From positions 1 to 5,781 of the forward strand of contig JBEAXP010000173.1 of NCBI GenBank assembly GCA_041159745.1: a stretch of DNA of 5,781 bases, given 5' to 3'. This document shows positions 1 to 5,713 of the stretch, in pieces. A model generated the notes under the pieces. The model was given only the letters and a program-made list of their open reading frames with translations, was not told the origin of the DNA and ran no database searches. Both the position numbers and the translations under genes were made by a program. Every line of letters begins with the position of its first letter. Positions within the stretch are counted from its first letter, which is position 1. The DNA is from Casp-actino8 sp041159745. Lineage in GTDB: Bacteria; Actinomycetota; Acidimicrobiia; Acidimicrobiales; Ilumatobacteraceae.

Positions 1-532
1 CGTCGGCCGACATGAAGTTGCCGGTGAAACTCATCTCTCGGGCGCGTCGGAGTCCGATGGCTTGCGGGAGAAGAACCGTGAGGCCCCAGCCCGGCATCAC
101 GCCGACGCGCGAATGCGTGTCGCCGAACTTGGCGTGTTCGGAGGCGATGAGGAAATCGCAGTTCAGTGCGAGTTCGAATCCGCCGGTGATGGCGACACCG
201 TTGACGGCGCCGATGAGAGGCTTGTCGACCATCGGAAACGGTCCGCGCACCCCGTCGGAATTCGGCCGGCCGTCGGCGCCGGATCCGGACCCGAGATTGC
301 CGCCGGTCGAGCCCAACTCCTTCAAGTCGAGTCCGGCGCAGAACGCGGGATCGGTTCCGGTGAGAACGATCACATCGACGTCGTCACGATCGTTCGCTTC
401 GCGAAGTCGTCGCGGAAGTTCGCGGAGCACTTCGCTCGACAGGGCGTTGCGCGCGTCGGGTCGATTGAGTGTGACGGTCGCGATGCGTTCGCTCACGTCG
501 AACAAGACGACATCGGAGTTCGGGGTGGACAT
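1..532 (-). CDS. Enoyl-CoA hydratase/isomerase (crotonase) family protein, 3' part cut by window edge
   Basis: The first 177 codons of a crotonase-superfamily protein are present; the C-terminus lies beyond the left edge. Crotonases act on acyl-CoA thioesters in the cytoplasm, usually in fatty-acid or related degradation. Visible: the N-terminal strand 'IATVTLNRPDARNAL' (17-31), first oxyanion-hole segment 'AFCAGLDL' (63-70), second segment 'GAVNGVAITGGFELALNCD' (108-126), and 'AKFGDTHSRVGVMPGWG' (134-150). Aligned by eye to rat mitochondrial enoyl-CoA hydratase, E120 matches catalytic Glu144, while the Glu164 position is H140, so the reaction may be isomerase-like or otherwise non-standard. 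A Gly/Ser-rich loop (about 75-96) is inserted before the second oxyanion segment. The ATG at 532 is chosen because the family fold begins about 10 residues later and an AAGGAG lies 11 nt upstream. It follows the 539-1177 gene after 6 bp, so the two are probably co-transcribed. Family assignment is secure; the substrate is unknown. Confidence 0.93.
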   Translation of the reverse strand, partial: MSTPNSDVVLFDVSERIATVTLNRPDARNALSSEVLRELPRRLREANDRDDVDVIVLTGTDPAFCAGLDLKELGSTGGNLGSGSGADGRPNSDGVRGPFPMVDKPLIGAVNGVAITGGFELALNCDFLIASEHAKFGDTHSRVGVMPGWGLTVLLPQAIGLRRAREMSFTGNFMSAD

Positions 533-538
533 GGTGTC

Positions 539-1177
539 TCAGGCTCCTTCGTTCTCGGCCGGCAGGAACGAGTACTTCACGTCCCCGAGTTTCACGAGCA
601 TCGCGGCGATCCAGCCGCCGAGCGCCCCGAAGTGATCGTCGAGAGTGGTGCTCGACCCGTCGGCCAGCGACTGGTCGGATAGTTCGTACAAGCCTTCGTA
701 CGTGCACTCGACCGCGAACTCGCAATCGAGCGAGGTCGCCGACGAACTCGGCTCGTCGATCGATTCGCCGTCGTACGCCGCTTCGACCGTGATACCGGCT
801 CGCTCGAGCCGACCGTCGCCGATGAGTGGACTCGTGGCCGGGAGGAGTTCGCGCACCAACGCGACGTCGGGCTGCGCACTGATGCGCTGGATACGGAGGA
901 CGATCTCCATCTCGATCGCCGGGCGCTCGTCGGACGAATCCTCCACGTACCAACGGCGGTACGCGGTCTGGCTCCAGGACGGCCAATCGAAGGTGATGTG
1001 CGCGAGCACGCGCGGCGGGAGACCTTCGCCGGGAAGTCCGTAGCTGGTCTCCCACGACAGGTCGCCGAGCAGGACGTCGACCTCGAAGTGTTCCTCGAAG
1101 GCCTGGCGCTCGAGGAAGGCGCGTTCGAACGCGTCGCGCAGAGCGCTGATGACGTCGGTGAACACGTGGTCGAGCAC
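539..1177 (-). CDS. Hypothetical acidic protein of 212 residues
   Basis: I do not recognise this family. It reads as a real gene: the product is soluble-looking and well balanced, with alternating hydrophobic and charged stretches, aromatic-rich segments ('HITFDWPSWSQTAYRRWYVED', 60-80, in two parts either side of W65) and a net acidic character, whereas the other frames here give Arg/Ser-rich products. No signal peptide, membrane segment or known catalytic motif is visible. An amphipathic N-terminal helix (about 5-30) precedes strand-like segments (EIVLRIQRI, 91-99; CEFAVECTY, 152-160), and a hydrophobic Gly/Ala helix (184-197) lies near the end. The start is a GTG at 1177, the first possible start after an in-frame TAG at 1187-1189; no good Shine-Dalgarno precedes it, and GTG at codon 5 is an alternative. 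It is followed after 6 bp by a crotonase gene and diverges from another, so a role linked to acyl-CoA metabolism is inference only. Confidence 0.8.
   Translation of the reverse strand: MLDHVFTDVISALRDAFERAFLERQAFEEHFEVDVLLGDLSWETSYGLPGEGLPPRVLAHITFDWPSWSQTAYRRWYVEDSSDERPAIEMEIVLRIQRISAQPDVALVRELLPATSPLIGDGRLERAGITVEAAYDGESIDEPSSSATSLDCEFAVECTYEGLYELSDQSLADGSSTTLDDHFGALGGWIAAMLVKLGDVKYSFLPAENEGA
544..549 (-). promoter_or_regulatory. Ribosome binding site for the left crotonase gene
   Basis: AAGGAG on the minus strand lies 11 nt before the ATG at 532, inside the last codons of the upstream gene. It supports that ATG and independent translation initiation of the second gene in the pair. Confidence 0.6.
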
Positions 1178-1211
1178 GGCTCGAACCTATCGCTCGTGCG
1201 AGACTCGACCC
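1178..1211. promoter_or_regulatory. 34-bp divergent intergenic region with two candidate leaderless promoters
   Basis: This is the whole gap between two divergent GTG starts. On the minus strand TAGGTT (1184-1189) fits the actinobacterial -10 pattern TANNNT and sits 6 nt before the GTG at 1177. On the plus strand TGC-GAGACT (1197-1205) resembles an extended -10 with one key mismatch and also sits 6 nt before the GTG at 1212. Neither start has a convincing Shine-Dalgarno, and -10 to GTG spacing of 6 nt is what leaderless mRNAs show. No clear -35 is visible on either side. This is inference from spacing and should be treated as tentative. Confidence 0.35.
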
Positions 1212-1979
1212 GTGACGAACTCCGAACCTCTCGTACTTCTCGACATCGCCGACGGCGTGGCCACCATCACGCTCAACAATCCCGGCGAGCGCAACACGCT
1301 CACGGCGCCGATGGTCGAACAGATCACCTCGGCCATGGATCGCATCGAATCCGACCCCGCCATCGGGGCCATCGTGGTCACCGGCGCGGCACCTGCCTTC
1401 TGCGCCGGAGCCAACCTGGGCAACCTCCAGCAGAGTTCGGCCGAGAGCCTGGGCAACATCTATGAGGGTTTCTTGCGCATCGCGCGCAGCGAATTGCCCA
1501 CCATCGCGGCCGTGAACGGCGCGGCGGTGGGCGCCGGCATGAACCTGGCCCTGGGTTGCGACGTCCGGGTGGCCGCGCGGCGGGCCAAGTTCGACACGCG
1601 TTTCCTGCAGATCGGCATTCACCCCGGTGGAGGACATACGTGGATGTTGCGTCGCATCGCCGGGCCCCAGACCGCGATGGCCACGGTGATCTTCGGTGAA
1701 GTCGTCGACGGCACGGAGGCCGAACGACTCGGCATCGTGCACCGCTGCGTCGAGGACGATCAGTTGCAGAGCGTCGCCCATGCCATGGCGGCGCGGGCCG
1801 CATCGGCACCGCGCGAGTTGCTGATCGAAACGAAGAAGACCATCAAGGCCATGGCCGATGTCGCAGTTCACGAGGATGCGGTGGCCCGCGAGCTCACACC
1901 GCAGCTCTGGAGCACCCGCCAGCCCTGGTTCGCCGAGCGCATCGCCGCCCTCCAGGCACAAATCTCCAGCAAGAAGTAG
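1212..1979 (+). CDS. Enoyl-CoA hydratase/isomerase family protein lacking both catalytic glutamates
   Basis: A complete 255-residue crotonase-superfamily protein, of usual length. Domains seen: N-terminal 'GVATITLNNPGERNTL' (15-30), first oxyanion-hole segment 'AFCAGANL' (62-69, A65 matching rat Ala98), second segment 'AAVNGAAVGAGMNLALGCD' (99-117), then 'AKFDTRFLQIGIHPGGG' (125-141), and a C-terminal helical trimerisation region. By ungapped alignment to rat mitochondrial hydratase, the Glu144 position is N111 and the Glu164 position is F131. Ordinary hydration of enoyl-CoA by this protein is therefore doubtful, although the thioester-binding scaffold looks intact; another crotonase-fold reaction is possible. 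The frame is open upstream to 1149, but GTG 1212 is preferred: family homology begins about 8 residues later, and the earlier start would overlap the divergent gene and add a non-conserved Ser/Thr/Arg stretch. No Shine-Dalgarno precedes it. Family assignment is firm, reaction unknown. Confidence 0.92.
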   Translation: MTNSEPLVLLDIADGVATITLNNPGERNTLTAPMVEQITSAMDRIESDPAIGAIVVTGAAPAFCAGANLGNLQQSSAESLGNIYEGFLRIARSELPTIAAVNGAAVGAGMNLALGCDVRVAARRAKFDTRFLQIGIHPGGGHTWMLRRIAGPQTAMATVIFGEVVDGTEAERLGIVHRCVEDDQLQSVAHAMAARAASAPRELLIETKKTIKAMADVAVHEDAVARELTPQLWSTRQPWFAERIAALQAQISSKK

Positions 1980-2015
1980 CGAAGTCCCGCGTCGGCCCGG
2001 CGGCCGCGACTGCCC

Positions 2016-2043
2016 TTGAAATTCTCCGCCGGAGGAGTACGGT
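2016..2043 (+). promoter_or_regulatory. Probable housekeeping sigma-factor promoter for the small basic protein gene
   Basis: TTGAAA (2016-2021) is followed after 16 bp by TACGGT (2038-2043), which fits TANNNT. Transcription would start near 2050 and give a 5' leader of about 35 nt carrying the ribosome binding site. It lies in the only gap of notable size in the window (1980-2084), which otherwise holds just a GC-rich imperfect hairpin (1991-2010) and no gene. Confidence 0.45.
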
Positions 2044-2072
2044 TCGGCCAAGGGAGTTCAACGGAACCTGTG

Positions 2073-2080
2073 AAAGGGGG
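2073..2080 (+). promoter_or_regulatory. Ribosome binding site deciding the start at 2085
   Basis: The purine run AAAGGGGG lies 4 nt before the ATG at 2085. It favours this ATG over the in-frame TTG at 2016, which falls inside the candidate promoter. Confidence 0.6.
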
Positions 2081-2084
2081 ACCG

Positions 2085-2405
2085 ATGAGCAAGCGCCATC
2101 GTTCGGACGAGGCGGTACCGCTACCCCGGGCCGAATTGCGGGCCCACGCGCACAACGAGCGCCATCGTGTGAAGGGCGAGTTGCACGAATTGGCCGGTTT
2201 GGTGTCGCACGGAGTCGAACCCGACGACGTGATCGACCCGGGTGCCGAGTGGAAGCCGACGCATCACCACGACGCCGAGCGAGCCATCAAGAAACTCGAC
2301 TCGACACGTCGGCTGCGGCACTGGAAGCGCAAGGACTGGAAGCGGCGCACCGTGGTCAGGCGGCAGAAGAACGCCGCGTGGCGACGCCTCGCCGAATCGG
2401 CCTGA
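2085..2405 (+). CDS. Small, highly basic, histidine-rich hypothetical protein (106 residues)
   Basis: I do not recognise the family. The protein has 10 histidines, including an HHH at 60-62, and a strongly basic C-terminal part with 17 Lys/Arg in residues 66-101 ('RRLRHWKRKDWKRR' at 75-88), with tryptophans at 56, 80, 85 and 99. The N-terminal half is mixed-charge and probably helical (16-40). No signal peptide or membrane segment is seen, so it should be cytoplasmic. The basic, Trp-spaced tail would suit nucleic-acid or ribosome contact, which is inference from composition only. The ATG start is supported by a strong AAAGGGGG 4 nt upstream and a separate candidate promoter, so it seems to be its own transcription unit, not an extension of the crotonase gene ending at 1979. 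It ends 3 bp from the stop of the convergent acetyltransferase gene. Confidence 0.75.
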   Translation: MSKRHRSDEAVPLPRAELRAHAHNERHRVKGELHELAGLVSHGVEPDDVIDPGAEWKPTHHHDAERAIKKLDSTRRLRHWKRKDWKRRTVVRRQKNAAWRRLAESA

Positions 2406-2408
2406 GTT

Positions 2409-3059
2409 TCAGCCCGGCGCGTTGGTGAGCCAGGCGCGCGCGAACTCGTCGCGTCGCACGGCCCACTCCTCGGCGGTGATGCCGTAGCGAACGTGGTCCT
2501 CCCACGCGCCGTTGATCTCGAGGAAGCGCAACGCGGTTCCCTCGTTGCGAATGTCGAGCTTCTCCATCACTCGATGACTGTTGTGATTGCGCGGCACGAT
2601 GCAGATCTCGACCCGATGGAGATCGAGTTCTTCGAACGCGTAGCGCAGAACGACCACCACGGCTTCGGCGACGTAGGCGTGGCCGGCGCGGGCCTGGTCG
2701 ATCCAGTATCCGATGGTTCCGCTCTGCAACGCACCCCGCACGACGTTGTTGAGATTGACCTGACCGGCGAACGCGTTGTCGACGAACAATCCGAAGGCAT
2801 AGCTGACACCGGTCTGACGATCGCGCTCCTGCAGATTGCAGCGCGACGTGAAGGCGTCACGATCAGTGCTCGGATCGGGAGCGTAGGGAACTCGCTGCGG
2901 CTCCCAGACGGTGAGCCAGTCGTGGTTGCGACGCCTCACTTCCGACCAGGCCGGAAAGTCGGGCGCGACGAGCGGACGCAGCATCACCCGACGCCCATAG
3001 AGGCGCAGCGAACCCGTCGTGCGGGCCGGATGTTCGGTGTGGCGGGACGTGCGAGTCAT
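2409..3059 (-). CDS. GNAT family N-acetyltransferase, RimJ/RimL type
   Basis: A 216-residue acetyl-CoA-dependent acetyltransferase of the RimJ/RimL-like GNAT group, whose members acetylate ribosomal protein N-termini or small-molecule amines. Visible landmarks: the N-terminal 'VMLRPLVAPDF' strand (25-35), 'SGTIGYWIDQARAGHAYVAEAV' region (113-134, split by D121) in which G126-H-A128 forms the acetyl-CoA pyrophosphate loop in its Ala-containing form, the helix 'VLRYAFEELDLHRVEI' (137-152), 'VPRNHNSHRVMEKL' (155-168) typical of the family, and the C-terminal 'GAWEDHVRYGITAEEW' (184-199). A 20-residue Arg/Thr-rich tail precedes the fold, so a slightly later start is possible, but the ATG at 3059 overlaps the TGA of ppx in an ATGA arrangement and is preferred. 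It is the last gene of the operon. Substrate cannot be inferred. Confidence 0.93.
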   Translation of the reverse strand: MTRTSRHTEHPARTTGSLRLYGRRVMLRPLVAPDFPAWSEVRRRNHDWLTVWEPQRVPYAPDPSTDRDAFTSRCNLQERDRQTGVSYAFGLFVDNAFAGQVNLNNVVRGALQSGTIGYWIDQARAGHAYVAEAVVVVLRYAFEELDLHRVEICIVPRNHNSHRVMEKLDIRNEGTALRFLEINGAWEDHVRYGITAEEWAVRRDEFARAWLTNAPG

Positions 3060-3991
3060 GATGCATCCAGCAGTTCAGCACACACGCCGTCCATGAGGTT
3101 GTGCGCAGACACGGTGATCGAGGGCGCATCGAAGCGGCGCATCAGGGCCACCAGAACACACAGGCCTCCGACGATCACGTCGGCTCGGTCGCGGGGCAGG
3201 CCCGGATTGTGCACGCGGTCGGCCACGGGTTCGGTCGCGAGAGTACGGAAGACGTCCTCGACGGCGGCTCGCTCGAGCTCGAATCCGTGCAGAGCGGCCG
3301 GTTCGAACACGCGCTGACCCATCTCCACGGCGGCGGTGGTGACGATGGTGCCCGCGGTCCCGATGAAATGAGTGGCCCGGACGACGTCGGGAATCTCGCG
3401 AATCACGTCGTCGACCAGGTCGTAGGTGTCGCCGATGGCGTTGGTGAGTTCTTCCGGACGCGGCGGGTCGGCGGTGAAGTGCCGCTCGGTGAGGCGCACC
3501 GCGCCCACGTCGATACTGCGGGCCGCCACGACGGCGGGCCGACCACCCACCAGCTCGCCGAGGATGAGTTCGGTCGAACCGCCGCCGATGTCGACGACGA
3601 GATGGAAACCCGGCGGCACGGCCAGGCCGGTGGTCGCACCCCGATGCGACAACCGGGCTTCGTCGACGCCGCTCAGCAACTCGGGTGTCGACGACGTGAT
3701 GGTCTCGACCGCATCGAGGAATGCGAGGCCGTTCGACGCGTCGCGAGTTGCGCTGGTTGCCGTGACGCGCAGGCGATCGACCGACAATTCGTCGAGAACG
3801 TCTCGGTACTCGCGCAGGCACGCGAGTGTTCGGTCCACGGCGTCGTCGTCGAGTCGCTTGGTGCGGTCGACACCGGCACCGAGTCGGGTGACGGTCACAA
3901 TGCGCCGCAGCGTGCTGCCGTCGCGATCGCACACGAGAAGATTGGTGGAGTTGGTCCCGATGTCGATCGATGCCACGCGTCCCGAACTCAT
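3056..3991 (-). CDS. ppx: Ppx/GppA family exopolyphosphatase / guanosine pentaphosphate phosphohydrolase
   Basis: A 311-residue member of the actin-fold (ASKHA) Ppx/GppA family, which releases phosphate from polyphosphate and/or converts pppGpp to ppGpp. Motifs in order: phosphate-1 loop 'VASIDIGTNSTNLLV' (6-20), 'ATSATRDASN' (78-87), 'SGVDEARLSHRGAT' (107-120) with D110-E111 at the position of the catalytic glutamate (Glu121 of E. coli PPX), phosphate-2 loop 'LVVDIGGGSTELILG' (131-145), 'FIGTAGTIVTTAA' (209-221) and the C-terminal 'LPRDRADVIVGG' (265-276). The short length matches the actinobacterial single-module form (Rv1026 type) and lacks the extra C-terminal domains of E. coli PPX. The frame stays open upstream, but ATG 3991 is chosen because homology starts at residue 6 and it forms an ATGA overlap with the DUF501 stop. 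Polyphosphate versus pppGpp preference cannot be told from sequence. Confidence 0.96.
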   Translation of the reverse strand: MSSGRVASIDIGTNSTNLLVCDRDGSTLRRIVTVTRLGAGVDRTKRLDDDAVDRTLACLREYRDVLDELSVDRLRVTATSATRDASNGLAFLDAVETITSSTPELLSGVDEARLSHRGATTGLAVPPGFHLVVDIGGGSTELILGELVGGRPAVVAARSIDVGAVRLTERHFTADPPRPEELTNAIGDTYDLVDDVIREIPDVVRATHFIGTAGTIVTTAAVEMGQRVFEPAALHGFELERAAVEDVFRTLATEPVADRVHNPGLPRDRADVIVGGLCVLVALMRRFDAPSITVSAHNLMDGVCAELLDAS

Positions 3992-4482
3992 GACGCTCCG
4001 TCTCGATCGGCCGAGCCCAGTCGAGCGGCGACCCATCGGCCGACCGGGTCGTCGCCACCGGCGAGGAAATAGGCGTAATGGCCGTGCAGACACTTGACGC
4101 CGGTTCGGGTTCCGCTGACGCCGCCGCTCGGGCGCGGTCCGCGGTGATCGGGAGGAATCAGCGCGTCGCGTTCGGCGCCGTAACGCGCGTGCGCGGCCGC
4201 CAACTCCTCGGCATCGACGTCGGCCTCGGCTCGATCGACTCCGCCTTCGGCTTCGAGACGACTCACCGCCACGACTTCATTGCGCCCGCACAGCCAATAG
4301 AGCGTGGGCATCGGGGTTCCGTCGTCGAGCAGCGGATGATTACGAATCACGATCGGCCCGCCGAGGGCGTCGCGGACCACCACGTCGAACTTTCCGCTCG
4401 GCGGACGCCCCAGGAGATCCTCGACGAGTGCTCGATCGCGAGCGACGAGATCGTCGAGACGACCGGCGTCGTGTTCGCTCAA
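3988..4482 (-). CDS. DUF501 domain-containing protein
   Basis: A 164-residue DUF501 protein, function unknown. Hallmarks: 'LLGRPPSG' (23-30), 'DGTPMPTLYWL' (54-64), the 'SRLEAEGGVDRAE' segment (74-86), and the C-terminal 'PSGGVSGTRTGVKCLHGHYAYFLAGG' region (118-143, broken at V129), which carries a C131-x-H133-x-H135 pattern that could bind a metal. Length is normal for the family. In Mycobacterium tuberculosis the homologue Rv1025 sits directly before the Ppx homologue Rv1026, the same order as here, which suggests a shared role. The start is a TTG at 4482 that overlaps the upstream CoxG-like stop as TTGA. No Shine-Dalgarno is visible, and no ATG occurs before codon 58, which lies past conserved residues. 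Translation may thus depend on termination-reinitiation. Confidence 0.93.
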   Translation of the reverse strand: MSEHDAGRLDDLVARDRALVEDLLGRPPSGKFDVVVRDALGGPIVIRNHPLLDDGTPMPTLYWLCGRNEVVAVSRLEAEGGVDRAEADVDAEELAAAHARYGAERDALIPPDHRGPRPSGGVSGTRTGVKCLHGHYAYFLAGGDDPVGRWVAARLGSADRDGAS

Positions 4483-5141
4483 CTCTTGCGGCGGCGACGG
4501 AAGAGTCCGCGCAGGAACAGCAACGCGGCCGCGACGCCGGCGGCAATCGGCAAGAAGCGCTTCATCACCGCACCGCCGGCGACATCGCCGAGGTTCAGCG
4601 GCTCGGCGGCGGGGCCTTCGATCTTGCGCACGGCCGGCTGGCCCGATGCGTCGGTGGTGGCAGCCGGTGCGGCCGGTGCGGCGGCACCCGTGCCCTCGCG
4701 CTCGATGAGAGCGTTCAGATTGTCGGAGAACTGTCCGAGCAACTTGTCGCTCACGTCGGCGAGTGCACCGCGACCGAACTGGGCGACCTTGCCCGTGATC
4801 GACAGGTCGGTGACCACGTTGCAGGTGGTTGCCGTGGGCGAGATCTCGGTGAGCGTGGCGGTGATGGTGGCCGACGCATTGCCCTTTCCACCGGTGTCGC
4901 GACCACTGGCCTTCAGAACGGCCTTGTAGCCACTCGCGTCCATCTCGGCGAACTGGGCTTCACCCTTGAACTGGGCGGTGATGGGGCCGACCTTGATCTT
5001 CACGACGCCCTTGTAGACCTCGCCGTGAACTTCCTGGAGTTCGGCACCGGGCAGGCACGGAGCGAGGCGCTCGAGATTGGTGAGAACAGTCCAGGTCTCG
5101 GCGATCGGTCGATTGACGGTGAACGAATGATTCAGGTCCAT
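4479..5141 (-). CDS. coxG: CoxG-like SRPBCC protein with C-terminal membrane anchor
   Basis: A 220-residue carbon monoxide dehydrogenase subunit G (CoxG) family protein. Residues 1-148 form the SRPBCC domain, with the family landmarks 'CLPGAELQEVHGEVYKG' (29-45), 'VGPITAQFKGEAQF' (51-64), 'DLSITGKVAQFGRG' (112-125) and 'LLGQFSDNL' (134-142). An Ala/Pro/Thr-rich linker (150-180) leads to one hydrophobic helix, about 196-214 ('FLPIAAGVAAALLFLRGLF'), and a terminal RRRRKS, predicting a tail anchor with the positive end inside. In Oligotropha CoxG takes part in recruiting CO dehydrogenase to the membrane; that role here is an inference, and related molybdenum hydroxylases are equally possible partners. 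The ATG at 5141 has AGGAGG 10 nt upstream and lies within the last codons of the mocA-like gene (10-bp overlap), fitting joint production with cofactor maturation. Confidence 0.92.
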   Translation of the reverse strand: MDLNHSFTVNRPIAETWTVLTNLERLAPCLPGAELQEVHGEVYKGVVKIKVGPITAQFKGEAQFAEMDASGYKAVLKASGRDTGGKGNASATITATLTEISPTATTCNVVTDLSITGKVAQFGRGALADVSDKLLGQFSDNLNALIEREGTGAAAPAAPAATTDASGQPAVRKIEGPAAEPLNLGDVAGGAVMKRFLPIAAGVAAALLFLRGLFRRRRKS

Positions 5142-5713
5142 GAGTCGAGATCCTCCTGCGTGTCGATGTCGGCACTCGAGCCAGGGCAGGCTACTTCCGA
5201 AACCAGTTCGGGGCGCAGGCGAATGAGGTCACGCGCGCCACTGTCACCGCTGACCGGAAGCAACGACCACACCGACTCGTGCAGACGCACCGGATTGCCG
5301 CGCACTCCGTCGTACGTCGCCACGGCGATGGGTGATGTCGCGGCGGCCACGGCCCGCCAGGCGTCGGGTGTGACGAAAGGTTGATCGGCCAGACCGATCA
5401 CGACGGCATCGGCTCCCTGCTCTCGCGCGGCGGTCACCGCGCTCTGCACCGACGTGGCCTGGCCCTCGGCCCAGTTCGGGTTGCGCACGATCACGCAGCC
5501 GGCGGTGACGTCGGCGGGCAGGTCGGTCGCGCCCACGACCACGACGACCGGTCCGATGCCGGCGGCGCGGGCGGCTCCGATGGCCCGTCCCGAGACCGTG
5601 TCGAGCGAGTCGGACCCCGTGGCGTCGCGCCCGAGACGGGCCAAAAGCTTGTGGGTCGGCCCCGTGAACCGAGAACCTGCTCCGGCGGCCAGGACGACGG
5701 CGACTGTTGTCAC
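5132..5713 (-). CDS. mocA: MocA-type molybdenum cofactor cytidylyltransferase (NTP_transf_3 family)
   Basis: A 193-residue nucleotidyltransferase of the MobA/MocA group. MocA transfers CMP from CTP to molybdopterin cofactor, giving the cytosine-dinucleotide form used by xanthine-oxidase-family enzymes such as CO dehydrogenase. Motifs: nucleotide-binding 'VVLAAGAGSRF' (6-16) with K22 after it, 'NPNWAEGQATSVQSAV' (78-93), 'GLADQPFVTPD' (107-117) with D110 as the likely metal ligand, 'GNPVRL' (139-144), 'GDSGARDL' (156-163) and 'DIDTQEDL' (182-189); this set is that of MocA-like proteins. Cytidylyl rather than guanylyl specificity is inferred from the motif style and the CoxG-like neighbour. The GTG at 5713 is used because the fold starts at residue 4 and no ATG, GTG or TTG occurs further upstream in frame within the window. 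The first four bases overlap an upstream in-frame stop (GTGA). Confidence 0.93.
   Translation of the reverse strand: MTTVAVVLAAGAGSRFTGPTHKLLARLGRDATGSDSLDTVSGRAIGAARAAGIGPVVVVVGATDLPADVTAGCVIVRNPNWAEGQATSVQSAVTAAREQGADAVVIGLADQPFVTPDAWRAVAAATSPIAVATYDGVRGNPVRLHESVWSLLPVSGDSGARDLIRLRPELVSEVACPGSSADIDTQEDLDSWT
5152..5157 (-). promoter_or_regulatory. Ribosome binding site for the CoxG-like gene
   Basis: A consensus AGGAGG on the minus strand, 10 nt before the ATG at 5141 and located inside the coding sequence of the upstream mocA-like gene. It is the strongest Shine-Dalgarno in the operon and suggests the CoxG-like protein is made at a higher level than its neighbours. Confidence 0.7.

Noticed and set aside
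1149..1211. Upstream extension of the plus-strand crotonase to an ATG at 1149
   Set aside because: It would overlap the divergent gene and adds a 21-residue Ser/Thr/Arg stretch not typical of the family; GTG at 1212 fits family length.
1991..2010. GC-rich imperfect hairpin after the crotonase stop as an intrinsic terminator
   Set aside because: The stem has a 2-nt bulge and no T-run follows; it may be chance in this base composition.
384..2051. A 555-codon open frame on the minus strand
   Set aside because: It spans three well-supported genes on both strands and its product is Arg/Gly/His-rich with no family resemblance; it is a by-product of high GC.
3075..4072. Long open frames on both strands over the ppx gene (327 and 323 codons)
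   Set aside because: The minus-strand product is extremely Arg/His-rich and the plus-strand one has no recognisable fold, whereas the ppx frame shows all family motifs.
3992..4093. 34-codon N-terminal extension of the ppx gene
   Set aside because: The extra residues are Arg-rich, lie inside the DUF501 gene, and ATG 3991 gives an ATGA overlap and the normal family start.
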